Positions 1 to 9,808 of a stretch of DNA of 64,000 nt are shown here, in pieces. The position numbers were made by a program, and so were the translations under genes. Origin of the DNA: Anderseniella sp963700735 (GTDB lineage Bacteria > Pseudomonadota > Alphaproteobacteria > Rhizobiales > Aestuariivirgaceae); the NCBI GenBank assembly GCA_963700735.1, contig CAVOYR010000005.1:186001-250000 (forward strand), in the 5' to 3' direction. The notes below the pieces were generated by a model. It saw only the letters and a list, made by a program, of their open reading frames with translations, ran no database searches and was not told the DNA's origin. Position 1 is the first letter of the stretch. The number at the start of each line of letters is the position of its first letter.

Positions 1-733
1 CTTCGCCTGCTGGGCGCTGAACTGGTCCAGGTACCCGCGGTTCCCTACAAGAACCCCAACAACTACGTGAAATATTCCGGCCGCCTGGCCGAGCGGCTGC
101 ACAAGGAGCGCGACGGCGGGGCCATCTGGGCCAACCAGTTCGACAACGTTGCCAACCGGCAGGCGCACATCGAAACCACCGCACCCGAGATCTGGCAGCA
201 GACCGATGGCAAGGTCGACGGCTTCATCTGCGCGGCCGGGTCAGGCGGCACCGTTGCAGGTGTCGGCATGGCGCTGAAGGAGCGCAACAAGAACATCCGG
301 ATTGGCCTCGCCGACCCGCATGGTGCGGGGCTTGTACAACTACTACACCCATGGCGAACTGAAGGCCGAGGGAAGCTCCATCACCGAAGGCATCGGGCAA
401 GGCCGCATCACCGCCAACCTGGAAGGCGCGCCGATTGATTTTGCCTGCCGCATCGCGGACGCAGAAGCCGTGGAGATCGTGTTCGACCTGCTGCTGAACG
501 AGGGCCTGTGCATGGGCGGATCGAGTGGCATCAACATTGCCGGTGCCATGGCGCTGGCGCGCGAGATGGGCCCCGGTCACACCATCGTGACGATCCTGTG
601 CGACTTTGGCACGCGCTACCAATCCAAGCTCTACAATCCGGATTTCCTGCGCTCCAAGGACCTGCCGGTGCCGGAATGGCTGGAACGTGCCGTCAACGTG
701 CCGGAAGTCTTCGTTGACACCGCCACGGCATAA
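1..733 (+). CDS. cysK: Cysteine synthase A, 5'-truncated by window edge, one frameshift
   Basis: This is the C-terminal two thirds of a PLP-dependent O-acetylserine sulfhydrylase, which makes cysteine from O-acetylserine and sulfide. The reading frame is open from base 1. Family motifs seen are NQFDNVANRQAH, the PLP phosphate loop GSGGTVAGVG, and GELKAEGSSITEGIGQGRI. The frame changes at a run of four G at 327-330: removing one G joins ADPHGAGL to YNYYTHGELK, exactly as expected for the family. The extra G is probably a sequence error; if real, the enzyme is truncated. Family and function are secure, but the N-terminus with the catalytic lysine lies outside the window. The sulfurtransferase gene follows 47 bp downstream. 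Confidence 0.9.
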
Positions 734-780
734 CCGCTGAAATGGCCGGCGGGCCAACAAGCTGAGAATGGGATTCGCGA

Positions 781-1641
781 ATGCCGGCGCTGGGTGATGA
801 ACGCGACAACCTCGTATCGACCTCGTGGCTGGCCGGGCGGCTGGATGCGCCTGACCTGGTTATCGTGGATGCGTCCTACTACCTGCCCGATGCCGGCCGC
901 AACGGGTATGAAGAATTCCAGGAACAACGCATTCCGGGGGCCGTCTTCTTCGACATCGACGAGATTGCCGACACCGACAGCCCGCAGCCGCACACCATGC
1001 CGTCTCCTGAGAAATTCTCATCGCGGGTGCGCAAGCTGGGCATCGGCGATGGCACGCGCGTGGTGGTTTATGATGGCGCAGGACTGTTCTCTGCGGCCCG
1101 CGTCTGGTGGATGCTGCGCACATTTGGTCATCGCGATGTCGCCATACTGGATGGCGGCATGCCCAAATGGCTGGCGGAAGACCGCCCCGTCGATTCAAGC
1201 CCGCCCGTCGAGCGGCGTCCGATGCACTATACGGCGCGGTTTTCGGCCTCCAGCGTCCGCGACAAGTCCGACGTGATGCGAGCCATCGAAACGGGCAACG
1301 CCCAGCTTGCCGATGCCCGTTCGCCGGGCCGGTTCAGGGCCGAGGAACCCGAACCGCGCGCAGGCATGCGCGGAGGCCACATGCCCGGCGCGCGCAACGT
1401 GCACTACCGCACCCTGCTCAATGACGACGGCACCGTGAAGGCCACGGACGAGATCCGTGACGTGTTCCAGAAGGCAGGCATCGACCTGACCAAACCGGTC
1501 ATCACCACCTGCGGATCGGGTGTCACGGCGGCCATCCTGACGCTTGGCCTCACCCTGCTCGGCCACAACAACAACAGCCTTTACGACGGCTCCTGGTCCG
1601 AATGGGGCAGCGATCCGGACACACCGGTCGAAACCGGGTGA
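781..1641 (+). CDS. sseA: 3-mercaptopyruvate sulfurtransferase (tandem rhodanese)
   Basis: The 286-residue protein has two rhodanese domains, roughly residues 10-130 and 160-280. Only the second carries a catalytic cysteine, near residue 244, in the loop CGSGVTA. This loop is typical of 3-mercaptopyruvate sulfurtransferases, whereas thiosulfate rhodaneses have a basic loop (CRxGxR/T). The family moves sulfur from 3-mercaptopyruvate to cyanide or thiols in the cytosol. The neighbouring cysK fits a role in cysteine and sulfur metabolism. The ATG at 781 follows cysK closely, and the length matches the family. Substrate preference is inferred from the active-site loop. Confidence 0.9.
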   Translation: MPALGDERDNLVSTSWLAGRLDAPDLVIVDASYYLPDAGRNGYEEFQEQRIPGAVFFDIDEIADTDSPQPHTMPSPEKFSSRVRKLGIGDGTRVVVYDGAGLFSAARVWWMLRTFGHRDVAILDGGMPKWLAEDRPVDSSPPVERRPMHYTARFSASSVRDKSDVMRAIETGNAQLADARSPGRFRAEEPEPRAGMRGGHMPGARNVHYRTLLNDDGTVKATDEIRDVFQKAGIDLTKPVITTCGSGVTAAILTLGLTLLGHNNNSLYDGSWSEWGSDPDTPVETG

Positions 1642-1708
1642 CAAGCCCGGCAAACCTTGCCATACCGGACCACCGCAATGACAACCGGATAGCGGCTCCA
1701 GAGGCAAG

Positions 1709-2287
1709 ATGAAGCGCAAGATTCCCTCGTCGGGCTTCGGCTCCGGCACCCGTACCAAGGCGAAACAGGCCACCGTCGAACTCGAGACGACGGTCACCTT
1801 CCTGTCCATGGACAAGCCGCCATCGTTGCGGGTGATGCCGCCGGCCAACCTTAAGCTGGCGCTGATGCAGGTGTTCAACCCGACGATCAGCTACTACCGC
1901 TATCTCTACCACGAGGTTGGCAAGGACTATTACTGGGTGGACCGCAATGCACTGAGCGACGACCAGCTGGCCGAGGTCATCAATGCCGAGGGTATCAGCG
2001 TGTATGTCGCCCATTGTGGGGGCAATCCGGCCGGCTACTTCGAGATAGACAATCGCGACAAGGAGAAGGCCTGGTTGGCCTATTTCGGCCTGCTGCCGGA
2101 GTTTCACGGGATGGGCATTGGCAAGTGGCTGCTGTCTGAAGCCGTGCGCACGGCCTGGACGCCCAGCACAAGATCGCTGCATGTCGAGACCTGCACGCTG
2201 GATGCGGCACATGCGCTGGCACTGTACCAGAAGATGGGCTTCCAGCCCTACGAGCGGCGCGACAAGACCATGGTTGTACCTGCCTGA
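1709..2287 (+). CDS. GNAT family N-acetyltransferase
   Basis: The 192-residue protein has a GNAT core at about residues 60-190. The acetyl-CoA pyrophosphate loop is visible in LPEFHGMGIGKWLL (Q/RxxGxG/A type), followed by an ALALYQKMGF motif that is typical of the last helix and strand. About 40 N-terminal residues are basic and low in complexity. The gene lies 67 bp after the sulfurtransferase in the same direction and just before a DUF2842 gene, so the three may be co-transcribed. The acceptor substrate cannot be read from the sequence; small molecules and protein N-termini are both possible. Confidence 0.85.
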   Translation: MKRKIPSSGFGSGTRTKAKQATVELETTVTFLSMDKPPSLRVMPPANLKLALMQVFNPTISYYRYLYHEVGKDYYWVDRNALSDDQLAEVINAEGISVYVAHCGGNPAGYFEIDNRDKEKAWLAYFGLLPEFHGMGIGKWLLSEAVRTAWTPSTRSLHVETCTLDAAHALALYQKMGFQPYERRDKTMVVPA

Positions 2288-2308
2288 TGCAGATGGAGCC
2301 TCGCTGAC

Positions 2309-2530
2309 ATGCACCAGCCCGGACTGAGAAGCTTTGCCGGCACGATCGCGTTCCTGGTGTACGTACTGGTCTACATCCTGATCGCGATGGCGATCGGCGC
2401 ACGCTATCTGGCTGATGCCGGTGGCGTGGCCCAGTTCTTCTTCTACCTGGTCGCAGGGCTTGCATGGGTGCCCGGCGCCATGTGGATCGTCTGGTGGATG
2501 GCCAAGGCCTACAAGCAACCGCCCGAGTAA
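2309..2530 (+). CDS. DUF2842 small inner-membrane protein
   Basis: This 73-residue protein has two predicted membrane helices, roughly residues 9-31 and 40-64, with a short charged C-terminus ending KAYKQPPE. Size and helix pattern match the alphaproteobacterial family DUF2842, whose function is unknown. It starts 21 bp after the GNAT gene and is probably in the same transcript. Its TAA stop directly abuts the stop of the convergent deacetylase gene, so no spacer is left for a separate terminator. Confidence 0.75.
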   Translation: MHQPGLRSFAGTIAFLVYVLVYILIAMAIGARYLADAGGVAQFFFYLVAGLAWVPGAMWIVWWMAKAYKQPPE

Positions 2531-3589
2531 TCAGGCCGTCACGACGCGTTGCAACCTGTTGAACATGGCGAACGGCGCACCCGTCAGCAGCACATCGGTA
2601 TAGTCGATTGCCTGGTAGCCACCATTCAGCGACAACCGCGGCAGTGCGGTCAGGTGGTTCTTGTGGTCTTCAAACAACATACCCTTGCGGGTTGTCACGG
2701 CGACCTTGAACCCGGCACTGCGGATCATTTCAAACTCTCTGGGACCAGCAGAGCTCTCGTCGCCATAGGGATAGGCGAAGGTGCGGGGCATTTCGCCGAT
2801 TTCGGCTGCAATCCTGTCGCGCGAGTGTACGATTTCCCTGAAGGCCGCGTTCGCCTCCAGCTTCCGGATGGCATGGTGATGCACGGTATGTGCGCCAATC
2901 GTGCACAGCGGATCGCGGTTTATCTCGCGGATTTCATCCCAATCCATCGCCTGGTCACGGCACATCGCATCAATGTCGATGCCATGTTCAAGACAGGTAT
3001 CGCGGATCCAGCGGCGCTGTGCGGTTTCGGGACTTGAGCGCACCGGCCAGTACAACTGGTCGAACATGGCACGCTTTTCGGCAGTTGAGCGTGTCGGCCC
3101 GGCAAACCGCCTGCCCTCAAGTTCAACGTCGATTTCATCGCTGCGGGCAACGAGAGCCTCGAGGGCGCGCCACCACAGTTCGCACTTTCCATCGGCGATG
3201 GCTGGCGACACGAAAATCGTGAACGGGCAGGCATGCGACGAGAACACGGGCCAGGCATGCTGGCTGTTGTCCTTGTAGCCATCGTCCAGCGTGAACACGG
3301 CAAAGGGGGCGGAGGATGCACCGCCACGCTTCAGTTCGTCGGCGGCTTCTTCAAGGGAAACAAGACCATAGCCGCGTTTCCTGACAAGTCGAATCACATC
3401 GTCGAGAAATTCAGGCGTCACTTCCAGCCCGGCATTCGGCGCAAAACCGCTGGCTTCGCCGCCGTTGGGCAGGACATGATGCAGCATGAACACTACGCCA
3501 CGTCCGCGCAGCCACGGCGACAGCAGGCTCGCTGCACCGGAATAGTGCAGAACCTTGAGTGCCAGTTTGTCCAAACCCTGAATTATCAT
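2531..3589 (-). CDS. Polysaccharide deacetylase (NodB-homology, CE4)
   Basis: The 352-residue protein has a NodB-homology domain from about residue 90. The metal and catalytic motifs are visible: TLDDGYKDN (motif 1, usual TFDDG), the metal-binding histidines in GAHTVHHH (motif 2), and FAYPYGDES (motif 3). CE4 enzymes remove N- or O-acetyl groups from polysaccharides. No clear signal peptide is seen, so the protein may act on a cytoplasmic or membrane-linked intermediate. It lies beside exopolysaccharide genes, which suggests it modifies that polymer. The exact substrate is not known. Confidence 0.85.
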   Translation of the reverse strand: MIIQGLDKLALKVLHYSGAASLLSPWLRGRGVVFMLHHVLPNGGEASGFAPNAGLEVTPEFLDDVIRLVRKRGYGLVSLEEAADELKRGGASSAPFAVFTLDDGYKDNSQHAWPVFSSHACPFTIFVSPAIADGKCELWWRALEALVARSDEIDVELEGRRFAGPTRSTAEKRAMFDQLYWPVRSSPETAQRRWIRDTCLEHGIDIDAMCRDQAMDWDEIREINRDPLCTIGAHTVHHHAIRKLEANAAFREIVHSRDRIAAEIGEMPRTFAYPYGDESSAGPREFEMIRSAGFKVAVTTRKGMLFEDHKNHLTALPRLSLNGGYQAIDYTDVLLTGAPFAMFNRLQRVVTA

Positions 3590-3723
3590 CTCGTCCCGGT
3601 AAGACCTGCCCGGTCATGTGTATGCTGATGGATTGGAGAGTCAGCAATTTGCATGCCAGACACCTTACCCAGCGTCCCAGCATATCCGGCACATGTGGGT
3701 TGCAGGTTAACTGGTCAGCGAAA

Positions 3724-6037
3724 TTACAGGGATGCAGCGATGTTCTTGAAGGCGCTGGCACTGCTGCGTGCAGTACCTGGATCAACCGCAACGACGGCAG
3801 ACTCCCTTACCCGGCCGGCCTTGAGCGCGGCACAGATTTCAGCGGCTTCAGCCAGACGGGGGGCCTCGGCGAGCACCAGCACGACCGACGAGTTTGCAGC
3901 GATCTGCACGTTTGCATCCGTGCCCTCGCCGACATGCACCAGGCAAACCTGGTAGACCTGCTCGAGCGCGTTGATGGCCTGGTCCATCAGGGGCGACTGG
4001 GCGAGTGTTTCGCTCTGGCCGGCCGCGTTGCCCGAGACGACAACCTGCAACTGGGTGCGGTTGTCCTTGCGGATGACGTCAGCGAACCCTGCGGTGGACG
4101 ACACGAGGTCATAGATGCCCTTGCCGGCAAAGCCCTGTTCCAGAGCATCAATCCCCGGTGCGCCGTTGCCAGCATCGATCAGGATGGTCTTGAGCCCTCC
4201 CATTGCCAGCAGCCGGGACAGTGCGAGGCTGAAGGCGAGGCTGTCATAAGTACGGCCAGTCAGGTTGACCACCGCGATGCGCCTGTAGCCATTGTTGGTC
4301 ACAAGGTGGCGCACACCGGCAATGACTGGTTCAATGGCATTGCGATAGGTACTGCCGGCATCGAACAGTGCCTGGCTTGACGCGTGAATGGCCAGCATTG
4401 AGGTGGACAGCCCCGGCAACGTCGCCAGGCGGCCATCGGCGGGCTGTGCTACGGGCACTGGTGCCACAACTGAAGGCACAGGGGCAGCGGTAACGACAGG
4501 CGGGACAAAGACAGCGCCCGCCGCCGGCCCGGTTCCGAAAGATGCAACAGGTGGCGCAACCGGTGGCATGGAAACGCTTGGTGCTGTGACAACGGCAGAC
4601 GGCACGACAACCGGTGATGGCTGGACGGTGAGCGCGCGTGCATCCGGCCGGCGCATCTGCGAGACAGCGGCGGCTGATGCCATGACCTCAACCACGAAGG
4701 CAAGCCCGAGCGCCAGCATGAAGCCGCCCAGCGTGGCCAGAAGCATGATCGGACCCTTTTTGGGGAACGACGGCTCGGCAGGCACGCCGGCAGCCGAGAT
4801 CACGCGTCCCAGGCCCGGCTGCGCCGACACGTCCTGACGGGAATTGGCGTCGGTGTAGCGAACGAGGAACGAACTCGAGCAGGCTGCGGTTGGCCGCGGC
4901 CTCGCGCTCCAGTTCACGCAGGCGCACATCGTCGATCCCGGTGGCCGAATTCTGGGTTTTCAGCTTGGCCAGAGTGTTGCGCAGCGCATCTTCGCGGGCC
5001 TTGGCCACCTTGGCCTGCTGCTCAAGCTGCTCAACGACCTTGAAAGCCTCGTTGCGGATCTGGCGGTTGAGGTCTTCCAGCTCGCGATTGACGGCAATGA
5101 TGCGTGGATGATTGTCGAGATAGATCGTCGACAGTTCCGCCTGCGAGCGGGTCAGCGTGACCTGCTGTTCACGCAACCGCTGGATAAGGGGCGAATTTAG
5201 CACGTCCGATGACGCCGCAACGCTGCCGGTTGTGCGCAGCAGTTCGCGGATCGAGGCAGCCTTGGCTTCGGCCTCGGAGTAGGCTGCCGATGCCATGATG
5301 ATCTGCGAATTGAGCGATGACAGCTCTTCATTCTCGAGACCCGCCTGAGCACCCTTGTAGATGCCGGCCTCGGCGCGGAACTTCTCGACCGCCGTTTCGG
5401 ACTCGACAACCTTGGTGCGCAGGTCATCGATCTGGGACTTGAGCCAGTCGCGCGCCTCGCCGGTTGGTTCGTTCAGTGCCTGGCGGGACAGCGTCACATA
5501 ATAGTCCGCAACCTTGTTGGCGACCGCCGTCGCGAGATCAGGGTCGGTCGCTTCAAACTGGATGGTGATGACCGTCGATCCCGGCACCTCGAACACGGTC
5601 AGCTGGTCATAATAATGCTCGATGACCCGCTGGTCTTCGGTCATGGATGCCGGATCAGTCTTGAAGCCGAGGCCAATCAGCAGCTTGCCAACAGTGCCAA
5701 TGCCCGACTTCAGCTTGTCGAACTCGGCAACCTTGTTCAGTTCGAGGTCCTGAATGACGCGCATTGCGAGGTCACGCGAGCGGACCACCTGCACCTGAGA
5801 GACGATGTCACGCTCGCTCAGTGCGCCGCGTTCGGTCCTGTCCTGCCCCACCCGAGTATAGGGAGACTCCTGGTTGGCAATCAGCACCTGCGCGCTTGCC
5901 GTGTAGACGGGCTTGACCGAGTTCACGAACCAGTAGCTGAGAAAGGCGCATGCTGCCGTAAACAAGACGATGCTCAACCAGCGCCTTGCTATGCCGCGCA
6001 ACACGTCTCTCACATCGATAATGGCAGCGGATTCCAT
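3724..6037 (-). CDS. ExoP/Wzz-type polysaccharide co-polymerase with degenerate kinase domain; one frameshift
   Basis: Once one frameshift is corrected the product is about 770 residues, the size of ExoP-type proteins that set chain length and assist export of exopolysaccharide. The N-terminal Wzz domain has a first membrane helix near residues 20-40, a long coiled-coil periplasmic part, and a second helix around KKGPIMLLATLGGFMLALG. A proline/alanine/valine-rich linker follows. The C-terminal domain resembles a bacterial tyrosine kinase: Walker A'-like TILIDAG is present, but the expected GxGKT/S loop reads VVNLTGRTYDS and there is no C-terminal tyrosine cluster. An extra A at 4872-4873 breaks the frame between RSLLE and FLVRYTDANSRQD. 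The start at 6037 gives a typical Wzz N-terminus; a GTG at 6109 is possible. Confidence 0.82.
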
Positions 6038-6164
6038 CTGAGTTTCAATCTTGCAAGCCACCGGGGAGAAATCGGCGGCACGGTCGTTCCTGACGTGCAA
6101 TGTGAACACTCATGGTAACCAATGCCTTAACGCCCCGCGAATTCCGTCGCGTTGCGGCAGCCGT

Positions 6165-6179
6165 TTAACCCCATGCTAA
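6165..6179. promoter_or_regulatory. Possible CtrA-type site (TTAA-N7-CTAA) in divergent promoter region
   Basis: The spacer between the divergent exoP-like and export lipoprotein genes holds TTAA, seven bases, CTAA, one mismatch from the alphaproteobacterial CtrA consensus TTAA-N7-TTAA. Several other TAACC/GGTTAA half-sites lie in the same spacer (near 6113, 6177 and 6247). Binding is not shown, and short AT motifs can arise by chance. Confidence 0.25.
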
Positions 6180-6266
6180 CCATGTCCGTTTACCTTCCTC
6201 ATCAGTTCAAGCAGGCAGGTCCGGCCATAGACCCCGGCCAGCCCAGGTTAATTGGTAGTGCTGCGT

Positions 6267-6956
6267 ATGAGAATTCTTCCCCTTTTGCTGGCAGGCCTCC
6301 TCGCAAGCGGCTGTGCCCAGACATGGGACGACACCAGGCCATCCACCCCACCCGGTGGTGCGGGCATGATGCCTGATGGCCAGGTCGCATCGTATCCGCA
6401 GTTCACGGCCTCCATCCCGGATCAACCATCCTACAATGCGCGCGGTGCGGTTGAGCCGTTCGGATCAAGCGGCGAGTTGGCGGCGTATGAATTCTCGCAA
6501 GGCTACCGCGTTGGCGCAGGTGACCGGCTCACCATCCGCGTGCTCGGTCAGCAGGACCTGACCGGCGATTACCTCGTGGATGGTGCCGGCAACATTTCCA
6601 TGCCGCTGGTGCGCAGCCTGCCGGTTGCAGGCCTGTCGACGCCTGACATCGAGAACGCCATCACCGACAAGCTCAAGCAGGGCTTCCTGCGCGATCCCAG
6701 TGTTTCAGTGCAGCTTGCCATCGCCAGACCGTTCTACATCATGGGCCAGGTCAATCAGGCTGGCAGCTTCGCCTACCGGCCCGGCATGACCGCGCAGAAC
6801 GCCGTCGCCATGGCTGGCGGGTTCTCGCCGCGCGCGGACCACAACGAGGTGCTGGTCACGCGCCGCCTGCTCAACGGCACCAAGACGGCGCGGGTTCCGG
6901 TCACCACCCAGCTCTATCCGGGCGACGTGGTCTATGTCCGTGAGCGCTGGTTCTGA
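6267..6956 (+). CDS. Polysaccharide export lipoprotein (Wza/ExoF type)
   Basis: The N-terminus MRILPLLLAGLLASGCAQ is a lipoprotein signal with lipobox LASGC, so the protein should be lipid-anchored at the outer membrane or periplasmic face. A polysaccharide export domain starts around GYRVGAGDRLTIRVLGQQDL and continues through YLVDGAGNISMPLVRSLPVAG; an SLBB-like part follows (YIMGQVNQAGSFAYRPGM). At 229 residues it resembles short ExoF-type exporters rather than full-length Wza. The ATG at 6267 is preferred over an upstream GTG because it places the signal peptide correctly. It is divergent from the exoP-like gene and heads the forward-strand EPS genes. Confidence 0.88.
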   Translation: MRILPLLLAGLLASGCAQTWDDTRPSTPPGGAGMMPDGQVASYPQFTASIPDQPSYNARGAVEPFGSSGELAAYEFSQGYRVGAGDRLTIRVLGQQDLTGDYLVDGAGNISMPLVRSLPVAGLSTPDIENAITDKLKQGFLRDPSVSVQLAIARPFYIMGQVNQAGSFAYRPGMTAQNAVAMAGGFSPRADHNEVLVTRRLLNGTKTARVPVTTQLYPGDVVYVRERWF

Positions 6957-6966
6957 TCATCCGCCC

Positions 6967-8062
6967 ATGAAGGTCCTACACATATTCCGCGCACCCGTCG
7001 GCGGGCTGTTCCGTCACGTGCGTGACCTTGCGCGCGGTCAGGCGGAACTGGGGCTGGAGGTTGGCGCGATCTGCGATTCCACCACCGGTGATGCGCTCGC
7101 AGAACAGAAGATCGAACAGCTTGCCCGGCATTGCAGTCTTGGCGTGCACCGTGTGGCAATGTCGCGTCTGCCCGGCCCCGGAGACGTGGCCAGCGCGTCG
7201 CGCATCGTGGCGGCCTGTCGCACGCTCAAGCCGGATGTCGCCCATGGTCATGGCGCCAAGGGTGGCGTCTATGCGCGCCTTGCCGCTGCCCGGCTCGGTG
7301 CGGCTTCAGTTTATACGCCCCATGGCGGCGTGCTGCACTACGACTGGTCAAACCCGCAGGGCTTTGCTTTTCTCGGCGCCGAGAAACTGCTGTTGCGCAA
7401 GACCACCGGCCTGGTGTTCGTGTGCGATCATGAACGGGACCTGTTCCGGCACAAGATCGGGCTGGGCAAGGCGCAGTCCACCGTGGCCCACAACGGCTTG
7501 TGGGACGAAGAGTTCGAGCCGGTCGGCCTTGAGCACGATGCAACCGATATCCTGTTTGTTGGCGAGCTTCGCCAGTTGAAAGGGCGTCAGCGAACTTCTG
7601 GAAGCCCTCGCCCTTCTCAACCAGCAGCGCAAGGTCACGGCCACCATCACCGGTTCCGGGCCGGACGAGGCGGCCTTCAAGGCGCAGACAGATGCGCTTG
7701 GTCTTTCCGGCGTTGTACGGTTTACCGGCGCCCTGCCCGCCCGCGACGCCTTTGCCAAGGGCTGGCTGATGGTCATCCCGTCGCGCGCGGAGTCGTTTCC
7801 CTATATCGTGCTGGAGACTGCTGCGGCAGCCAAGCCCTTGCTCGCAACGCGGGTTGGCGGGGTAGCCGAAGTGCTGGATGACGCAGCCCTGCTGTCGCCC
7901 CGCGCACCGCAGGAACTCGCCAGCCGCATCGTGGCAGCGCTGGATGACCGTGCCACCCAGCAACACGCCGCAGACACCCGCGCGCTGCGTTTCCGGCAGA
8001 CGCTTTCCGCCAGGCAGATGTCAGGCAAGATCGCCAGCTTCTACTCGGACCTGCTGCGTTAA
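6967..8062 (+). CDS. GT4-type glycosyltransferase, one frameshift
   Basis: After correction of one indel the product is about 364 residues. The N-terminal Rossmann domain begins MKVLHIFRAPVGGLFRHVRD, and the C-terminal nucleotide-sugar domain has ITGSGPDEAAF and the GT4 E-x7-E motif ESFPYIVLE. Such enzymes add a sugar from a nucleotide donor to a growing lipid-linked glycan at the cytoplasmic face. The frame changes at GGG 7582-7584: removing one G joins LRQLKG to VSELLEALALLNQQ. The ATG at 6967 directly follows the export lipoprotein gene; an upstream ATG at 6934 would overlap that gene and lies before the conserved start. Donor and acceptor are unknown. Confidence 0.85.
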
Positions 8063-8176
8063 GGCTTCATTTACCATGATTCTAAAGTGACCCCCGCAGG
8101 CTGAAGCATTGGCCTGCCGCTTGCTCGTTACTCACCGGAAATCAACCTGTTGGTCTGGTTTGGGACGCGCTGCACC

Positions 8177-9719
8177 ATGAGACACGATACTCAGCTCAAC
8201 TACGACATCATCTCCCGCAACCTTGAAGACGTGCTGACCGGCAAGGCGGAGCCGAGTTCTGACGCCTATCGCCAGAGTTGGGTCGAACTGGTCAGGCGCC
8301 GGTCTGAGGGCAGGCTGTCAACCTCGCTCCTGTCTGCTGCACTCATGGCCACTGATGGTGTGCTGTGTGCGCTCGCAGGTCTGCTGATCTATGCGCTCTA
8401 TGTTTATCCGGCCGCACCCGGCATCGACCCCCGCTACATAGCCATGTCGACCGGGGCTTGGCGTGATTGCGCCGGCCACCATGAAGCTGAGCGGCACGTA
8501 TGGTCCCAGGCTCGTGGATGCCCTCAACCAGCAACTGGTGCGGATATTCGCGGTGATGAGCGCACTGTTCCTGCTCAGCATGGGCGGCATCTTCCTGTTG
8601 AAGCTGGCGGATGAGTTTTCCCGCGTCTGGCTGGTGTCGACGTTCCTTGCATCTACAGTGCTTGTCGGCGCAGCCCACGGTGCCATGCGCCAGGCCATGC
8701 GTCATTGGCATCGCCAGGGCAGGCTGAGCACCCGTGTTGTCATCGTTGGCGGAGGCGATCCTGCGCGCAACTTCATGGCCGCACTGCAGGAAAGCAACAA
8801 CAGCTTCGTCGAGATCGTCGGCCTGTTCGACGACAGGAACGACGACAGGTCGCCCGAAGCACTTGGCCATCTGCCAAAGCTGGGCAGCATCAATGACCTC
8901 GTCGTGTTTGCCCGCGCGTTCGAGGTGGACATGCTGGTCATCACCCTGCCGCTCTCGGCCGAGAACCGCCTGCTGCAGATCCTCAACCGGCTGTGGGTGC
9001 TGCCGGTGGACATAAGGTTGTCGGCCCATGCGCAGCGGCTGCGCTACCGGCCAAGGTCCTATTCGTGGCTCGGCAACGTGCCGATGATCGACGTGCTGGA
9101 CCGGCCACTGCGCGACTGGGGCCGTGTTTTGAAATCCGCCGAGGACAAGCTGATCGCCAGCATGGCGCTCGTGCTCGCGGCACCGGTGATGGTGATCATT
9201 GCGATGGCCATCAGGCTGGAGAGCAAGGGACCGGTGCTGTTCAAGCAAGTTCGTTATGGCTTCAACAACCAGCCGATCAAGGTGCTCAAGTTCCGCTCGA
9301 TGTACACCGACAAGTGCGACGCGACCGCGACCCGGCTGGTGACGCGCGACGACCCCCGGGTGACGCGGGTGGGCAGGTTCATCCGCAAGACGTCGCTGGA
9401 TGAGCTGCCGCAACTGATCAACGTGCTGCGCGGGGAACTGTCGCTGGTCGGCCCCCGCCCCCATGCGCACCAGGCCAAGGCAGCGGACCGGCTGTATGAC
9501 GAGGTAGTGGATGGCTATTTCGCCCGGCACAAGGTCAAACCCGGCATAACCGGCTGGGCGCAGGTGAACGGCTGGCGCGGCGAAACCGACACCGAGGAGA
9601 AGATCCAGCGGCGCGTCGAGTTCGATTTGTATTACATCGAGAACTGGTCGCTGCTGTTTGACCTGCAGATACTGGTGATGACGCCGTTCGCCCTGCTCAA
9701 GTCCGAGAACGCCTACTGA
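8177..9719 (+). CDS. Undecaprenyl-phosphate sugar-1-phosphate transferase (WcaJ/ExoY family), one frameshift
   Basis: The corrected product is about 513 residues. It has several N-terminal membrane helices, a CoA-binding-like Rossmann segment (RVVIVGGGDPARN), another helix, and the C-terminal bacterial sugar transferase domain. Domain motifs include VLKFRSMYTD, RKTSLDELPQLINVLRGE, LSLVGPRPHA and KPGITGWAQVNGWRG. This family starts repeat-unit synthesis by moving a hexose-1-phosphate, often glucose or galactose, to undecaprenyl phosphate. An extra G in the run 8453-8456 breaks the frame: removing it gives MSTGLGVIAPATMKLSGTYG. It sits between the glycosyltransferase and the polymerase genes of the EPS locus. 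Confidence 0.87.
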
Positions 9720-9774
9720 GGCACGCCCAGACAGGTGGAAACCGCCCGGTAAGGTTTGACGCGGTAAAACATGG

Positions 9775-9789
9775 TTAATGCCCGGTTTA
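9775..9789. promoter_or_regulatory. Possible CtrA-type site (TTAA-N7-TTTA) upstream of polymerase gene
   Basis: TTAA, seven bases, TTTA lies 20 bp before the Wzy-like gene, one mismatch from the consensus TTAA-N7-TTAA. Together with the similar site at 6165-6179 it hints at cell-cycle control of the EPS locus, but this is pattern matching only. Confidence 0.22.
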
Positions 9790-9808
9790 CCCGATTCGGA
9801 CCCTGCCC

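Noticed and set aside
3724..4929. Separate kinase gene starting inside the exoP-like gene
   Set aside because: The first 20 or so residues of that frame are out of frame with the Wzz coiled-coil; one base correction gives a single ExoP-length protein.
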